DNA of 30,140 nt from Isoetes engelmannii (Eukaryota > Streptophyta > Lycopodiopsida > Isoetales > Isoetaceae). This document shows, one piece after another, positions 1 through 9,099 of this stretch. Below the pieces are notes generated by a model that was not told the DNA's origin, searched no databases, and saw only the letters and a program-made list of their open reading frames with translations. The stretch is from positions 1 to 30,140 of the forward strand of contig JAANSK020313707.1 in NCBI GenBank assembly GCA_011763485.2, written 5' to 3'. Position numbers and translations under genes: made by a program. Each line of letters opens with the position of its first letter. Position 1 is the stretch's first letter.

Positions 1-2902
1 AGGATTGCCCCATCTCTTAGGATCGACTAACCCATGTCCAATTGCTGTTCACATGGAACCTTTCTCCACTTCAGTCTTCAAACTAATAGTTCAAACTACA
101 CTCCACTAATTCCCTCCTTGGAGGGTCTGCCCAGTTTGTTTTCCATTTCTTCTCCCAGCATTTCGAGTACTGCTCCTTCAAATTCCCTTTCCCATAGTTC
201 CCAACGGGTTCCCAATATTGAACTTGGAATCCTGGACGTAACTCTTCTCCATCAGGCTGCACTGTTGAGACTTCACTCAACACCATTCCTAACCATATCG
301 GACACTCATCACCATCAGGCCTGACCAACACAAAGTAGCCCTCTTTGATATCCTCGAATGCATCCCATTCGGGAAGGTCGAACCACTTGGGTTTTGATGC
401 TTGCTTCCCACCCACCGTTTGGAGACTGTTGTGGCACAAACTTTATTGGAAGTGCCAACCCCTTGGGAGCTTTCCCATCTGCTCTCTGGTGTGAAACCAT
501 CTCTCAACCTGGACACACTTGGCTGATCGGTATCCAAACATGACACCACTTTCTCCCAGTAATTGATCAGAGAGTCCAAGTCATCCCTCTTAAGAGATGA
601 TGTGAGCTTTCCTTCCCGAACATCCTCCCAATGTCTTATGTAATCTCGAATGCCCTTCACTAGCTGGCCAGAGTCCTGGACATTTTTGAAAGGGGGAACT
701 GGCTTTGGCTCACCTTTTGGTAGGAGGACTTCACCATTTGGACCCCTTTCCCATAGTTCAATGCCTTGAACAGGCATCCACAACTTGTCGGATGGTCTCC
801 ATTTATACTGCATGATCGGTATTCCATCTCTGACCCAAAATTTAAATTGGAGTGGCTTAGTGTGTCCCGTCAGTTTATCCTTACCCTGCAACAAGTATCC
901 ATCCACAAAGGATTTCCAATCTGCAACCTCATCAAACATGAATGCCATAGGATTAGGGGTCACACAACTCTCGAACATGTCCATGAGCTCAGGGAGAGTG
1001 GTCACATTCTCTCTCCTTATCTTAGTAGAGAAGATCCCGAAGAAAGCATCTATGTCATCATGTGTGCCCGACCATCATGAACCCCACTTTCACAATTTTG
1101 AATACCCCAATAGCTGTTAAGTATGACATTGCCCCAAACATCCATCTATTCTTGTTTTCTTTCCAACAATTATCCATTTGAACACATAGTTCCTCGGGCA
1201 GTGGCTTACCACTGATTGGGAAGTCATCCCATGTCCTTTTTTTGTCCTGTCAACACCTTCGATGTGAGTTCAGTTATCTGCCTTTGGTATGCTAGTGGCT
1301 GATCATCCATCAACGCATCAAAAATGGGAGCCGAAGGAGAGTACCTCCTACCTTCTATGGTCCCTCTCTCCAGTGTTCTCAAGCACTTGAAAATAGAACT
1401 AACATGGAAATTCGGATCATCCTTCCAAAGGTCAAGCACAAAATGTCCATACGTCCCAGCGCCATGCCCATGGGTGAGGACTCCTGCCAAGCTCACTTTC
1501 ATTTGAAAAGCATTTTGACAACGCTTTGGCAAAGGATCCAACTTCGGCAAGAAGGTCTTGTGTTGGTCCATCTTGTCATGAATCAAACACAAATATCAGT
1601 CAGGCTGCATCTGGGAGAATGTTCTCCATTGCCAATATAGTTGTCGGCAGGATACTTGGTCGGCCTGGTGCTCTGCAAACTTCTCTCTGATTGCCATTCT
1701 CTCTTTCTCGATTGCAGTTGATGCAAGTGTGTCTTTCAGTTAAATGCAAATATTGCACTTGGAGAATGGCATGTGTTGCAACACACACACATCAGAAAAG
1801 TGTGTAGCCCATAACCTGCTGAAGGAGGATTGTGAGAGTGGTCGTCCACCTGTGGACTCAAGGATTGCATTCACCTCTTTCAAACATTCCTTTTGGATGT
1901 AATGTTGTGGCAGGACCCTTTGGACCATTCTAACGCCATGCTCATTCACCTTGGACTTATGAGGCATAGATTGGGACATGTACCTCACAAAACTTTCGAA
2001 GACTGCAATGGCTCTCAAAGTGTTTGCTTTAGGTCTCAAAGTGAGAGCATTTCCATGAGTGAAGACCTTCGCCCCTCTTCTAACTTGTTCCCAATATCTG
2101 TAGAATGAACTTTTGCTCATCCCAAGAATATATCTTAATGTTCTCATGCAAACCCTAAACCCTTTCAGCTGATAGAGAAGTATCCCTGTCACATCATCAT
2201 AGTATGCATTCCCACACAGTGAGTATATGTAGGTAATCCTATCCTTCTGAGGTTGCCCAATGTATTGAGATCTTATCTCAACAATTTCTTCCACGGTGAA
2301 TTGAACAGTGCAATCAAGACTGCAGCATTCTCGTCCCCTCACATCTAACATGTTTTCTTTGGTTGCTTCTCTTCTGTGATCCCTGAGTAAACACCTCTCA
2401 GTCCTTTGTTTTTTCTGTGGCTGTCTTTTATGAAACATGTAGCGCCTCTTCCTTACCTGTACGGGTGGCTCTTCGATGTCCAAGTCTCCTGTTATGTCAT
2501 GGTGAGGCTTCCCTGAATCTTCACTTGATTGGCCACCCAGCAATGCACCCTCTTTGTCCCTAATGTGTCTAATTGGCCACCTCAATTGGCTTTGGGACTC
2601 AAGTAGACCAGAGCACACAATACAATCACTTGAATCATCTTGGGACATGTTTTCAGCTTGGATGAGGATCTTTCCAACACCAACACCGAGATGGTCATCC
2701 CCTAGCCTTTTATCATTCACACTACCAGATGGATCCACCGATGTTATAATACCCTCTGCAAACACTGTGTTGGTGCACTGGTGCACCAACATGCATTCCA
2801 TTTTCCTCCAGTTGAGCCTGGGGCATTGTGGTTCCTCATGGCTAGCACACTGTTGCAAGCTGGCCTTGTCTCTCTTGGTTTCATCTGCAACTGCCCCCTA
2901 CA
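1..2902 (-). pseudogene. RNase H-fold (DDE-like) transposase gene, left copy, decayed, 3' end off the window
   Basis: The gene reads leftward from about 2902. Its N-terminal part (2858-1740, 372 codons) has a small domain reading FAEGIITSVDPSGSV, a basic linker, a helical DNA-binding-like region with GMSKSSFYRYWEQVRRGAK, and a Cys motif, FSKCNICIQLKD. The catalytic-looking core follows: CLIHDKMDQHKTFLPKL near 1595-1545, DNCWKENKNRW near 1175-1140 and GHT-DDIDAFFGIFS near 1060-1010. Such HDKMD / GHTHDDID signatures are known from plant and other eukaryotic transposase-like families related to DUF7869 (assignment from memory). The C-terminus (about 435-83) has an SH3/BAH-like stretch, IKEGYFVLVRPDGDECPIWL. 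The frame shifts several times, for example around 1600, near 1060 and near 435, so this copy is not translatable as it stands. The 5' end lies after a CAG acceptor-like site, so an upstream exon may exist. Confidence 0.7.
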
Positions 2903-3470
2903 CATACACCAAGGTGTGAATGAAAAACCTAAGGTTAATTAAAAAACCTAACCTAAGGTTAATTAAAACCCAATGTTAATTAAAAACCTAAGCTTAATTA
3001 AAACCATTAATTAAAATCTAAGGTGGATTTAAACCTAAGCTTAATAAAAAACTGACCCTAAACCCTAAACTAACTTGAACTAAAGGTATAATTAAAGGTT
3101 AATTAAAGCCTAAGGTTAATAAAAATGCAAGTTTAATAAAAACCTAAGGTTCAACTTGAATTTCAATATAACATTAGGTTTAATAACATTAAGTTTATTA
3201 AAAAGTAATTATTAGGTTTAATAACATTAGGTTTATTAGGTTTAATAGGTTTAATAACATTAGGTTTAATAACATTAGGTAATAACATTAATAGGTTTAT
3301 TAAGTTTAATAACATTATTAGGTTTAATATTATTAGGTTTATTATTAGGTTTATTAGGTTTAATAACATTAGGTTTATTAAAAAGTAAGGTATTTATTAA
3401 AAAGTATCTATTTAATTAAAAAGTAAGCTATTTATTAAAAAGTAAGCTATTTAATTAAAGACATGATGAC
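2903..3470. repeat. AT-rich short-unit array between divergent genes (left)
   Basis: The stretch consists of degenerate short repeats. The outer half is dominated by CCTAAGGTTAATTAAA-like units and the inner half by AACATTAGGTTTAATA- and AAAAAGTAAGCTATTTAATT-like units. Many units contain small palindromes (TTAATTAA, CCTNAGG). It lies between the transposase start (minus) and a putative first exon of the coiled-coil gene (plus), and the right arm has a comparable array at 27525-28310. It may be a divergent promoter or a subterminal transposase-binding array. No coding potential is credible in it. Confidence 0.7.
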
Positions 3471-3708
3471 GTGGCACCACCAGCCATAATGGCTCCTAAA
3501 AATCAAAGGGGCATCCAGACTGACCTCTCTCTCTCTCATTTCGTAACCGACCCACCTCGACCAGTGCCTCGACTCTGTGATCCCTCGACCAGCGCCTCGA
3601 CTCATTCCGACCAGCGCCAACGCCTCGACTCGATTTCTTCTCGACTCGACAGTGCCTCGACTCGATTTCTTCTGTGATCCCTCGACTCGCCTTTAGCGCC
3701 TTCAAGAG
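3471..3708 (+). other. Putative non-coding first exon of the coiled-coil gene, rich in CTCGACTCG half-sites
   Basis: The segment starts just inside the AT-rich array and ends in a good donor, CAAGAG|GTAATG. The same segment exists in the right arm (27520-27369, minus), with conserved motifs CCAGCCATAATGGCTCC near the start and AGCGCCTTCAA before the donor. The next acceptor in register would be TTTTGTTTAG just before the coiled-coil ATG at 5572. A short upstream frame beginning ATGGCTCC is present. The exon contains a run of CTCGACTCG or CTCGACC units, which are half-sites of the palindrome found throughout the arms. The exon assignment is inferred from conservation and splice signals. Confidence 0.45.
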
Positions 3709-3731
3709 GTAATGTTCTTCTTTTATCTCTA

Positions 3732-4075
3732 TTTCTTCCTTTAGTTAGTTTCTGTAGTTAGTTTCTGTAGTTAGTTAGTTTCTGTAGTTAGTTTCTGTAG
3801 TTAGTTTCTGTAGTTAGTTAGTTTCCGTAGTTAGTTAGTTTCTGTAGTTAGTTTCTGTAGTTAGTTTATTTCTTCCTTTATTTCTGTAGTTAGTTTATTT
3901 CTTCCTTTATTTCTGTAGTTAGTAGTTTATTTCTGTAGTTAGTTATTCTATAGTTAGTTCATTCAGTAGTTATTTATTCTGTAGTTAGTTCATTCAGTAG
4001 TTATTCAGTAGTTATTCTGTAGTTAGTTTATTTCTTCCTTTATTCAGTAATTAGTTTATTTCTTCTGTATGCCTT
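3732..4075 (+). repeat. Tandem TAGTTAGTTTCTG array in intron (left)
   Basis: About twenty units of TAGTTAGTTTCTG and shortened variants, with interspersed TTATTTCTTCCTT, follow the putative donor at 3708. The right-arm equivalent (about 27190-27368) is short and degenerate, so the array expanded in the left arm or shrank in the right. From 4076 to 4325 I see only ordinary AT-rich intron-like sequence, with a poly-T run near 4230. Confidence 0.75.
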
Positions 4076-4325
4076 AATTTAGTTTAGTTTAGTTGTTTGT
4101 TTGCTGCATGGCCTGGTGCTAATCTTAAATATTTAGACTCATGTGAATTGCCCAATTTCTCTTGCTATTACCTGCTAGCAGAAAGGATTCAAGATACGGA
4201 AACAGGAAAAGATAAAGCTTGCTTCCTTTTTTTTTTTTACTTTAAACTAGGAATGCATTTGGACTGAATTGCAGACCTAGGAGAATATCCGCATGGATAT
4301 TTGTATGGATATGTGGAAGGTATGT

Positions 4326-4945
4326 TCTATATCCTTCATACTGATTTTTATCTTGGTCATGCTATAGTCTTTATTCTCGACTCGTGAGTCGAGAATAATG
4401 ACTAGAGCATGACCAACATAAAAATCAGTATGAAGGATATCCCTAAACCCTGAACTCGCCCTGGGAGTCCAAATTCTCGACTCGCGAGTCGAGAATATGG
4501 ACTACCAGGGCGAGTGTTCTTCTCGACTCGCGAGTCGAGAATAAGGACTACAGCATGACCAACATAAAAATTAGTTTAAAAGAATCCCTAAACCCTGAAC
4601 TCGCCCTGGAGTCCAAATTCTCGACTCGTGAGTTGAGAATAGGGATTACCAGTCGAGTGTTATTCTCGACTTCTTGACTCGTGAGTCGAGAATGAGGAGC
4701 ACAGCATGACATGCATAAATTGGCAAATTGGCCAGAGCGAGTCCAAATTCTCGACCTGCGAGTCGAGAAATGGACTACCAGTTCTCGACCTGCGAGTCGA
4801 GAAATGGACTACCAGGCGAGTGTTACGCCTGGTAGTCCATTTCTCGACTCGCAGGTCGAGAATTTGGACTCGCTATGGCCAATTTGCCAATTTATGAATG
4901 TCATGCTGTGCTCCTCATTCTCGATTCGCGAGTCGAGAATAAGGA
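4326..4945. repeat. Cluster of palindromes, ATTCTCGACTCGCGAGTCGAGAAT type (left)
   Basis: Nine close copies of the palindromic core occur at about 4376, 4473, 4520, 4618, 4668, 4748, 4783, 4840 and 4918. Several sit at the centre of longer palindromes. One of about 112 bp (4329-4440) has arms reading from ATATCCTTCATACTGATTTT inward. Another (4454-4515) has arms containing ACTCGCCCTGG-GAGTCC. A further one is centred near 4825, around ACCAGGCGAGTGTTACGCCTGGT. The flanks GGACTACCAGGGCGAGT and GACTACAGCATGACCAACAT recur in both orientations. The matching cluster in the right arm is at 26450-26850. Confidence 0.85.
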
Positions 4946-5035
4946 CTACAGCACGACCAACATATGTTGAAAGGATCGTCAGTTGCCATCTTTTTTTCCT
5001 CTTCCTCTCTGGTTTAATGTGGCCTAGTTCTTGTC

Positions 5036-5166
5036 GATCATGAAGTCGTATCATTGCAGCTTATTTGATATCCTTTAGTTTGATATCATTGCTACAGCAT
5101 GAGTACCAATGATACTTAACTAAAGGATTTCAAAGAAGCTTCAAAGAAATGACTTCATGCTCGACA
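5036..5166. repeat. Imperfect inverted repeat of about 130 bp
   Basis: The outer ends GATCATGAAGTC and GACTTCATGCTCGAC pair, as do ATATCCTTTAGTTTGATATCATTG and CAATGATACTTAACTAAAGGAT-like segments around a centre near 5100. It would fold into a long interrupted hairpin if transcribed. It lacks the CTCGACTCGCGAGTCGAG core, so it is a different fold-back in the same intron-like region. Confidence 0.6.
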
Positions 5167-5287
5167 TCATATTCTGCTCACCAGGCTCCATTACCCGGAG
5201 AGGGGAGGGGGGGGGATAAAAGAAGGCAACTGACGCTCCTTTGAAGCCAAAACTTCTAGGATCTTTTAAGGCTCCATGAAAAGGCAC

Positions 5288-5490
5288 TCTCTTCTCGACT
5301 CGCGAGTCGAGAAAGCAACCCCCCCTTTCTACTTGGGTCCGACCAAGGACTATGGACTATCTCATTGACTGTGAGTAAAAAACGTTATCAGTAGAAGGCC
5401 TAGTCGTCTCATTGCTCCATGAGCTCTTCTCAACTCGCGAGTCGAGAAGCACATCACATGAGCTCTTCTTGACTCGCGAGATGAGAGAGC
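5288..5490. repeat. Three palindrome copies upstream of the coiled-coil ORF
   Basis: Copies at 5292-5313 and 5428-5449 are nearly perfect CTTCTCGACTCGCGAGTCGAGAA forms, the second with one mismatch. The third, near 5467, is degenerate in its right half. The same composition (palindromes, then the ORF) appears on the right arm. Confidence 0.8.
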
Positions 5491-5571
5491 ACATCAAAAT
5501 ATGTAAAACATTTCTCAATATGAAAAAACTCGAGCCTGGCTGTTCTCATTCTTGTTTTCGTTTTTGTTTAG

Positions 5572-6003
5572 ATGTTTGGCTTCCCAAACCATCCAGTAGG
5601 TGAGCAGAACTCCGTTGTGGGCTACACCCACATACAACCAGAAGTTCAATCGGCAGCAGCAGAACCTTCAATTCCAGTCACATGTGATTCGCTTCCACTG
5701 CATTTCTTGGAAAATATGCAGGCCAGTAATGCTTTGCGCAGGGCCATTGTCAATCTAGCTTCTAACACAATGGCCATAACAAGAAGAGTGACCAATATGC
5801 AGGACAATACTGAAAGCAGAGCCATAGTAAATCTGGCGTCTGAAGCTATGGCCATAGCAAGAAGACAGGCCACCTTGTCCGATGCGATTGAAAACAGCTA
5901 CAATGAGTTGATGAGAGTGTATTCTGAAAACCATATGCTGAGAGCTCAGAATGAAGAGCTTCGAAAGTTAGTCGAAGATCTACAAACCAAGCAGAGGAGG
6001 TGA
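5572..6003 (+). CDS. Small coiled-coil protein with duplicated 35-residue unit (left copy)
   Basis: This is a 143-codon frame starting directly after a pyrimidine-rich acceptor (TTTTTGTTTAG|ATG). The N-terminus reads GFPNHPVGEQNSVVGYTHIQ. The middle carries two tandem copies of a helical unit, RAIVNLASNTMAITRR (about residues 59-74) and RAIVNLASEAMAIARR (about 83-98). The C-terminus, about residues 105-140, is a heptad-like segment with MLRAQNEELRKLVEDL, typical of a dimerising coiled coil. I do not recognise the family. The right arm has a homologue at 24608-24171 (minus) with the same layout, which supports it as a real gene. The GFPNHPVGEQNS leader is also found on a second, unrelated right-arm frame (25180-24779). 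The protein may be a partner or DNA-associated accessory factor of the element; that is inference only. The gene is convergent with the DUF8039-like gene. Confidence 0.65.
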   Translation: MFGFPNHPVGEQNSVVGYTHIQPEVQSAAAEPSIPVTCDSLPLHFLENMQASNALRRAIVNLASNTMAITRRVTNMQDNTESRAIVNLASEAMAIARRQATLSDAIENSYNELMRVYSENHMLRAQNEELRKLVEDLQTKQRR

Positions 6004-6118
6004 CAACCAAGTTGGCCAGTAGTGTAAAATTAAATGGCCATTAATTGGCTTGCATTGTACCAATGGAGGAAATAGCTTGATGAATTCATGAATTGCCTTC
6101 TAGTTCCACTGGGAAACT

Positions 6119-6199
6119 GCGAGGTGCCAATAATATGCATACATGCCCCTTTCAAGAATATTTTGGTAGGATCAAGCATGCATATTATTTGCACCTCGC
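6119..6199 (-). other. Short perfect-stem hairpin, candidate small-RNA foldback or MITE remnant (left)
   Basis: Two arms, 6119-6142 and 6176-6199, form a stem of about 24 bp with one mismatch (GCGAGGTGC-AATAATATGCAT) around a loop of about 33 nt. The hairpin lies just downstream of the DUF8039-like gene's second exon and is kept at the same place in the right arm (23592-23673), where stem changes have accumulated on both sides. Size and shape resemble a plant miRNA precursor, but a tiny foldback transposon would look the same. Confidence 0.45.
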
Positions 6200-6284
6200 A
6201 AATGGAGAAAATGGAATTGATGACTAGTATAACACTAAACCCAATAGCTACACTAACATGAAAAACATGATCAGCTATACTAAC

Positions 6285-6593
6285 CTGTGTTGGCAAAAAT
6301 TTGCGATCCCATTGAATCACAGAGCCTGAAGCCTCTCCCAACGTTCTCGCTTCCTCCGATGGCCGCATCAATGGCGCATCCCGGCAAACAACATCAGTCA
6401 ATGCTATTCTTGCCCATCCTTCCTCCATCGCACTGCCATGCAACACCTCGTTGTATTCAAGCTCATAACCCACTGCTACCTTGGTTCCTCGGGCAGCAAT
6501 CAAATCCACTGTAGAAAGGAGTAGCATATTTCAATCATAAAATATTATTATCACCGCCTCAATTCAGGAGTACTCACTACTAGTGGGCGCCAT
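6285..6593 (-). CDS. Two-exon gene with DUF8039-like domain (left copy)
   Basis: Exon 1 is only 16 nt (6593-6578, MAPTS plus one base), with a GTGAGT donor. Exon 2 is 6508-6285 (224 nt), after a CTTTCTACAG acceptor, and joins in frame as MAPTSMDLIAARGTKVAVG. Exon 2 carries GYELEYNEVLHGSAMEEGWA, then LTDVVCRDAPLMRPSEEART, then LGEASGSVIQWDRKFL. This spacing of VA-G, HG, V, P-L and V-W matches a small domain common beside plant transposases (DUF8039-like, from memory). Exon 2 ends CACAG|GTTAGT, a donor, so a further exon is expected, but I cannot place it. The right arm keeps both exons with identical lengths. It shares a promoter region with the ParB-MTase-HAD gene and points the opposite way. 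Function is unknown; transposition accessory or DNA binding is plausible. Confidence 0.6.
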
Positions 6594-7105
6594 AGTAAGC
6601 GCCTTCTATGAACAAACAGCCGCTATGGAAACCAAGCGCTCCAGTCCCTCGTCGCCTACAACTCTTGTCTTGAGTGCCTTAGAATGGCATTTGAATTCTT
6701 GCTTTTGAATTTTGGAATTTTAATTTGGGCGGGTTGATTTCGTGCTTTATCATTGAGAAATTTAAATTCTGGCGGGCTGGAGTCGTCCGTACTGTACCAC
6801 TCCACCGGTCGAGTTAAGGCAATGATGAACTAATTTAAAATTTAAATAAAAGTGTTTTAGGGTTTAGGGTTCTATCTGCATCTCTAATTCATCTTTTAAT
6901 ATCTGGCGGGCTAAAGTGTTTCCGTATTGTACGAATCAACCACTCGCGTAAAGTGAGTTTAAATTTTGAATGATGAAGCAATTTAAATTTTAAAGGAAGG
7001 GTATTAAGGTTTAGGGTTCTATCTTCAATTCTGATCAATTTTCGAACACAGTTTTCAGGGGAGAAGCAATTCGGAGCGCCTGAGCGCCGGACCCATTCTG
7101 CGAGC
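6594..7105. promoter_or_regulatory. Bidirectional promoter with duplicated telo-box and GGCGGG modules (left)
   Basis: The gap separates the ATG of the DUF8039-like gene (minus) and the ATG of the fusion gene (plus). Two related modules of about 130 bp, near 6770-6900 and 6902-7045, each run TCTGGCGGGCT, then a CGTAC/GTATTGTAC segment, then a TTTAAATTT stretch, and end TTTAGGGTTCTATCT. The telo-box (AAACCCTAA) is perfect in the first module. An extra TTTGGGCGGG (E2F-like) lies at 6724-6733. The right arm keeps the same paired modules at about 22740-22985. In plants telo-boxes and GGCGGG-type sites are typical of genes expressed in dividing cells, so such expression is inferred. Confidence 0.55.
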
Positions 7106-7271
7106 ATGTCGACCAAGAGAAATGCAGGTGAAGCTGGAGGGTCGGGCCAACACAAAAAACACAAGGCCAACTCCAAGTCTTCCGGTGAGTGATTCTAATA
7201 ATTATTCAAACAAATTCATCCTTATCTCTTGATTATTTCTAGGTTCATCCTTATCTCTTGATTGTTTCTAG

Positions 7272-8403
7272 GATTTCGGGCAGATGATCTAGTGATCACG
7301 ACACGCGTCCCCTTTTTCGTGATTTCTGGATTGAACACAGAGCAGCTACAAGCACCGTCCGAGTGCTGGTGGTATGTGGAAGTTGGGGTATCCGGCAAGG
7401 AGAAAGATCTCTTCTTCTGGTGTCGGGACAAGAATGGATCCTCTGACAAATACAGAAAGGTCGGTGTTGTTTTATCAGTGACTGCTCCTGATGCACAGCA
7501 CCTGACCTTGTACATTGAGGATATTCCAAAAGGGAAATTCTACCATACCAAAAAATTGTCAGTCCTGAACTATTCATCATCTTTGATGAACAAAGCCAAG
7601 AGGACTGACAAAAAAGCTGCACCTATCAATTGCCAGAATCTTGGGTGGAAGGATGTTGAGTCCATGAGGGAGAATGGCACTCTAACGTCAAGAGAGCTTG
7701 GTATGGAGATATCCAGAGTGCGTGAGAAGCTCTTCAACACTGGAGTATTCACATCTAATGTTTTGAAGAGTTTGAAGCACTCCAATGTCAATAATCCGGC
7801 TGGCAGAGAATTAGTTCCATACAACCCGGATATCCAGGATGATGATGAACATAAGAGCTCTGATGATGATGATGATGATAATGAAGACTCCCAGTTAATA
7901 GATGCAAATGCGCAGGTCAAGGTCCTGCAGAAGGGGGCCCAGAAAATGGAAAGATTAGCGCAGTACTACCCCCTAGGCATCGGTCATAAACTGAAGATCG
8001 ACATCAGAAAGCTGAAGGTATGCACTGGCAATGCCGTTTTATTCAATCACAGGGAGTTCAATGTGGAGCATATGCTGGAGATACTAAATCTTATGGTACG
8101 CCATCCCGTGGCCGATCCAATGCCGGCTGATGTCATTCCATTTCACAAAGGGACTGGTGACTTGCTACCCTGGAGTTCGGAGGCTGACTTGAAGGGAAAG
8201 GAGGTTAGATTCTGGGTGGTTGATGGTCAACACTCGGTGAGAGCAGCCCAAGTGCTGCAGAACAAAAAAGAAGTCCCGCAAAGGATCAAAGATCTGTATG
8301 CAAAGCGGGAGTGCAGAGTATTGGCTGCAGACACGCCAACATTAGAATTGACAAGTATAAGCCACTGTCAAAACACCATAGCAGCAAGTGCGAGCTATAT
8401 CAG
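7272..8403 (+). CDS. Exon 2 of fusion gene: N-terminal region and ParB/Srx-like domain
   Basis: The exon begins after TTTCTAG and ends ATATCAG|GTATTC. The first part contains SECWWYVEVGVSGKEKDLFFW and a region rich in Lys and Ser. An acidic, low-complexity segment (EHKSSDDDDDDNEDS) follows, then KMERLAQYYPLGIGHKLKID. The ParB/sulfiredoxin-like part runs from FNHREFNVEHMLEIL through DVIPFHKGTG to RFWVVDGQHSVRAAQVLQ, then ECRVLAADTPTLE. The DGQHS-RAA string occupies the place of the G-HR--AA motif of ParB/Srx folds, which bind nucleotide; the usual Arg is replaced by Ser. This domain often precedes DNA methyltransferases in bacterial and phage proteins. Activity cannot be judged from sequence. 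The right-arm homologue is at 22534-21355. Confidence 0.6.
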
Positions 8404-8439
8404 GTATTCTTTGATATTCCTTTCTACTTTTCATCAATG

Positions 8440-8905
8440 GCTTTCTCAACTCGCGAGTCGGGAAGTGCCCATCCCCAGCCAAAAATAGTACTTTTGGCTT
8501 CTTTCTCTACTCGCGAGTCGAGAAAGAAGCCCAAAGTACTATTTTTGGCTGGGGATGGGCACTGCCCGACTCGCGAGTCGAGAAAGAGGCCAAAAAGTTT
8601 TCTATTGGATGGAGAAGGGGACTTTCTCGACTCGCGAGTCGAGAAAGATCCCTCCCGGGCCAAAACAGTACTTTTGGCTCTTTTCTCGACTTGCGAGTCG
8701 AGAAAGAAGCCCAAAGTATTGTTTTGGCTGGGGATGGGGACTTTCCCGACTCGCGAGTCGAGAAAGAAGCCCAAAGTATTGTTTTGGCTGGGGATGGGCA
8801 CTTTCCCGACTCGCGAGTCGAGAAAGAAGCCAAAAAGATTTATTTTGGATGGAGAAGGGGACTTTAGAGTCCCAGTCCCCAGCCAAAACAAAACTTTTTG
8901 GCTAC
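8440..8905. repeat. 60-bp-period palindrome array in the ParB-MTase intron (left)
   Basis: Seven copies of the CTTTCTCGACTCGCGAG-type palindrome have their central TCGCGA (or one-base variants) at 8451, 8511, 8571, 8632, 8691, 8751 and 8811. The spacers of about 36 bp are not unique. They are copies of one sequence (CCCCATCCCCAGCCAAAA ... TTTTGGCTTC) in alternating or repeated orientation. Palindromes of about 90 bp are therefore nested around each core, for example 8466-8558. All reading frames through it lack stops only because the core has none. Confidence 0.9.
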
Positions 8906-9099
8906 TTTCTCCGGATTGGGATGGAGACATGGTTCATGTGTCTCGTGAACTCTTTGCCTCTCATCATCATTTTGAATGTTCCATCCCTGTTTGGACCCTT
9001 CACTTGCAAAGATTCCTTCTTGGCAAGATTTTGTAGCATGCGAAGGGACGAACAGTAACGGAAGTCAACATGGTGATGATAGGCTAAGGGTTCTCAGGA

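Noticed and set aside
3163-3369. Leu/Ile/Asn-rich ORF in the AT-rich array
   Set aside because: Pure translation of short AT repeats; no conservation as protein.
6030-6284. Extension of the DUF8039-like ORF past exon 2
   Set aside because: The right arm stops soon after the same point and the extension is not conserved; a GT donor sits at the boundary.
8440-8905. CRISPR-like array: 24-bp palindromic repeats with spacers of about 36 bp at a 60-bp period
   Set aside because: Spacers are not unique but are inverted copies of one another, the locus is an intron in a plant-type genome, and no cas genes occur.
8311-9036. Long ORFs on both strands through the palindrome arrays (STRESRKKPKV-type repeats)
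   Set aside because: The palindrome core and its spacers lack stops in several frames, so the ORFs are by-products; they are repetitive, overlap on both strands and sit in introns.
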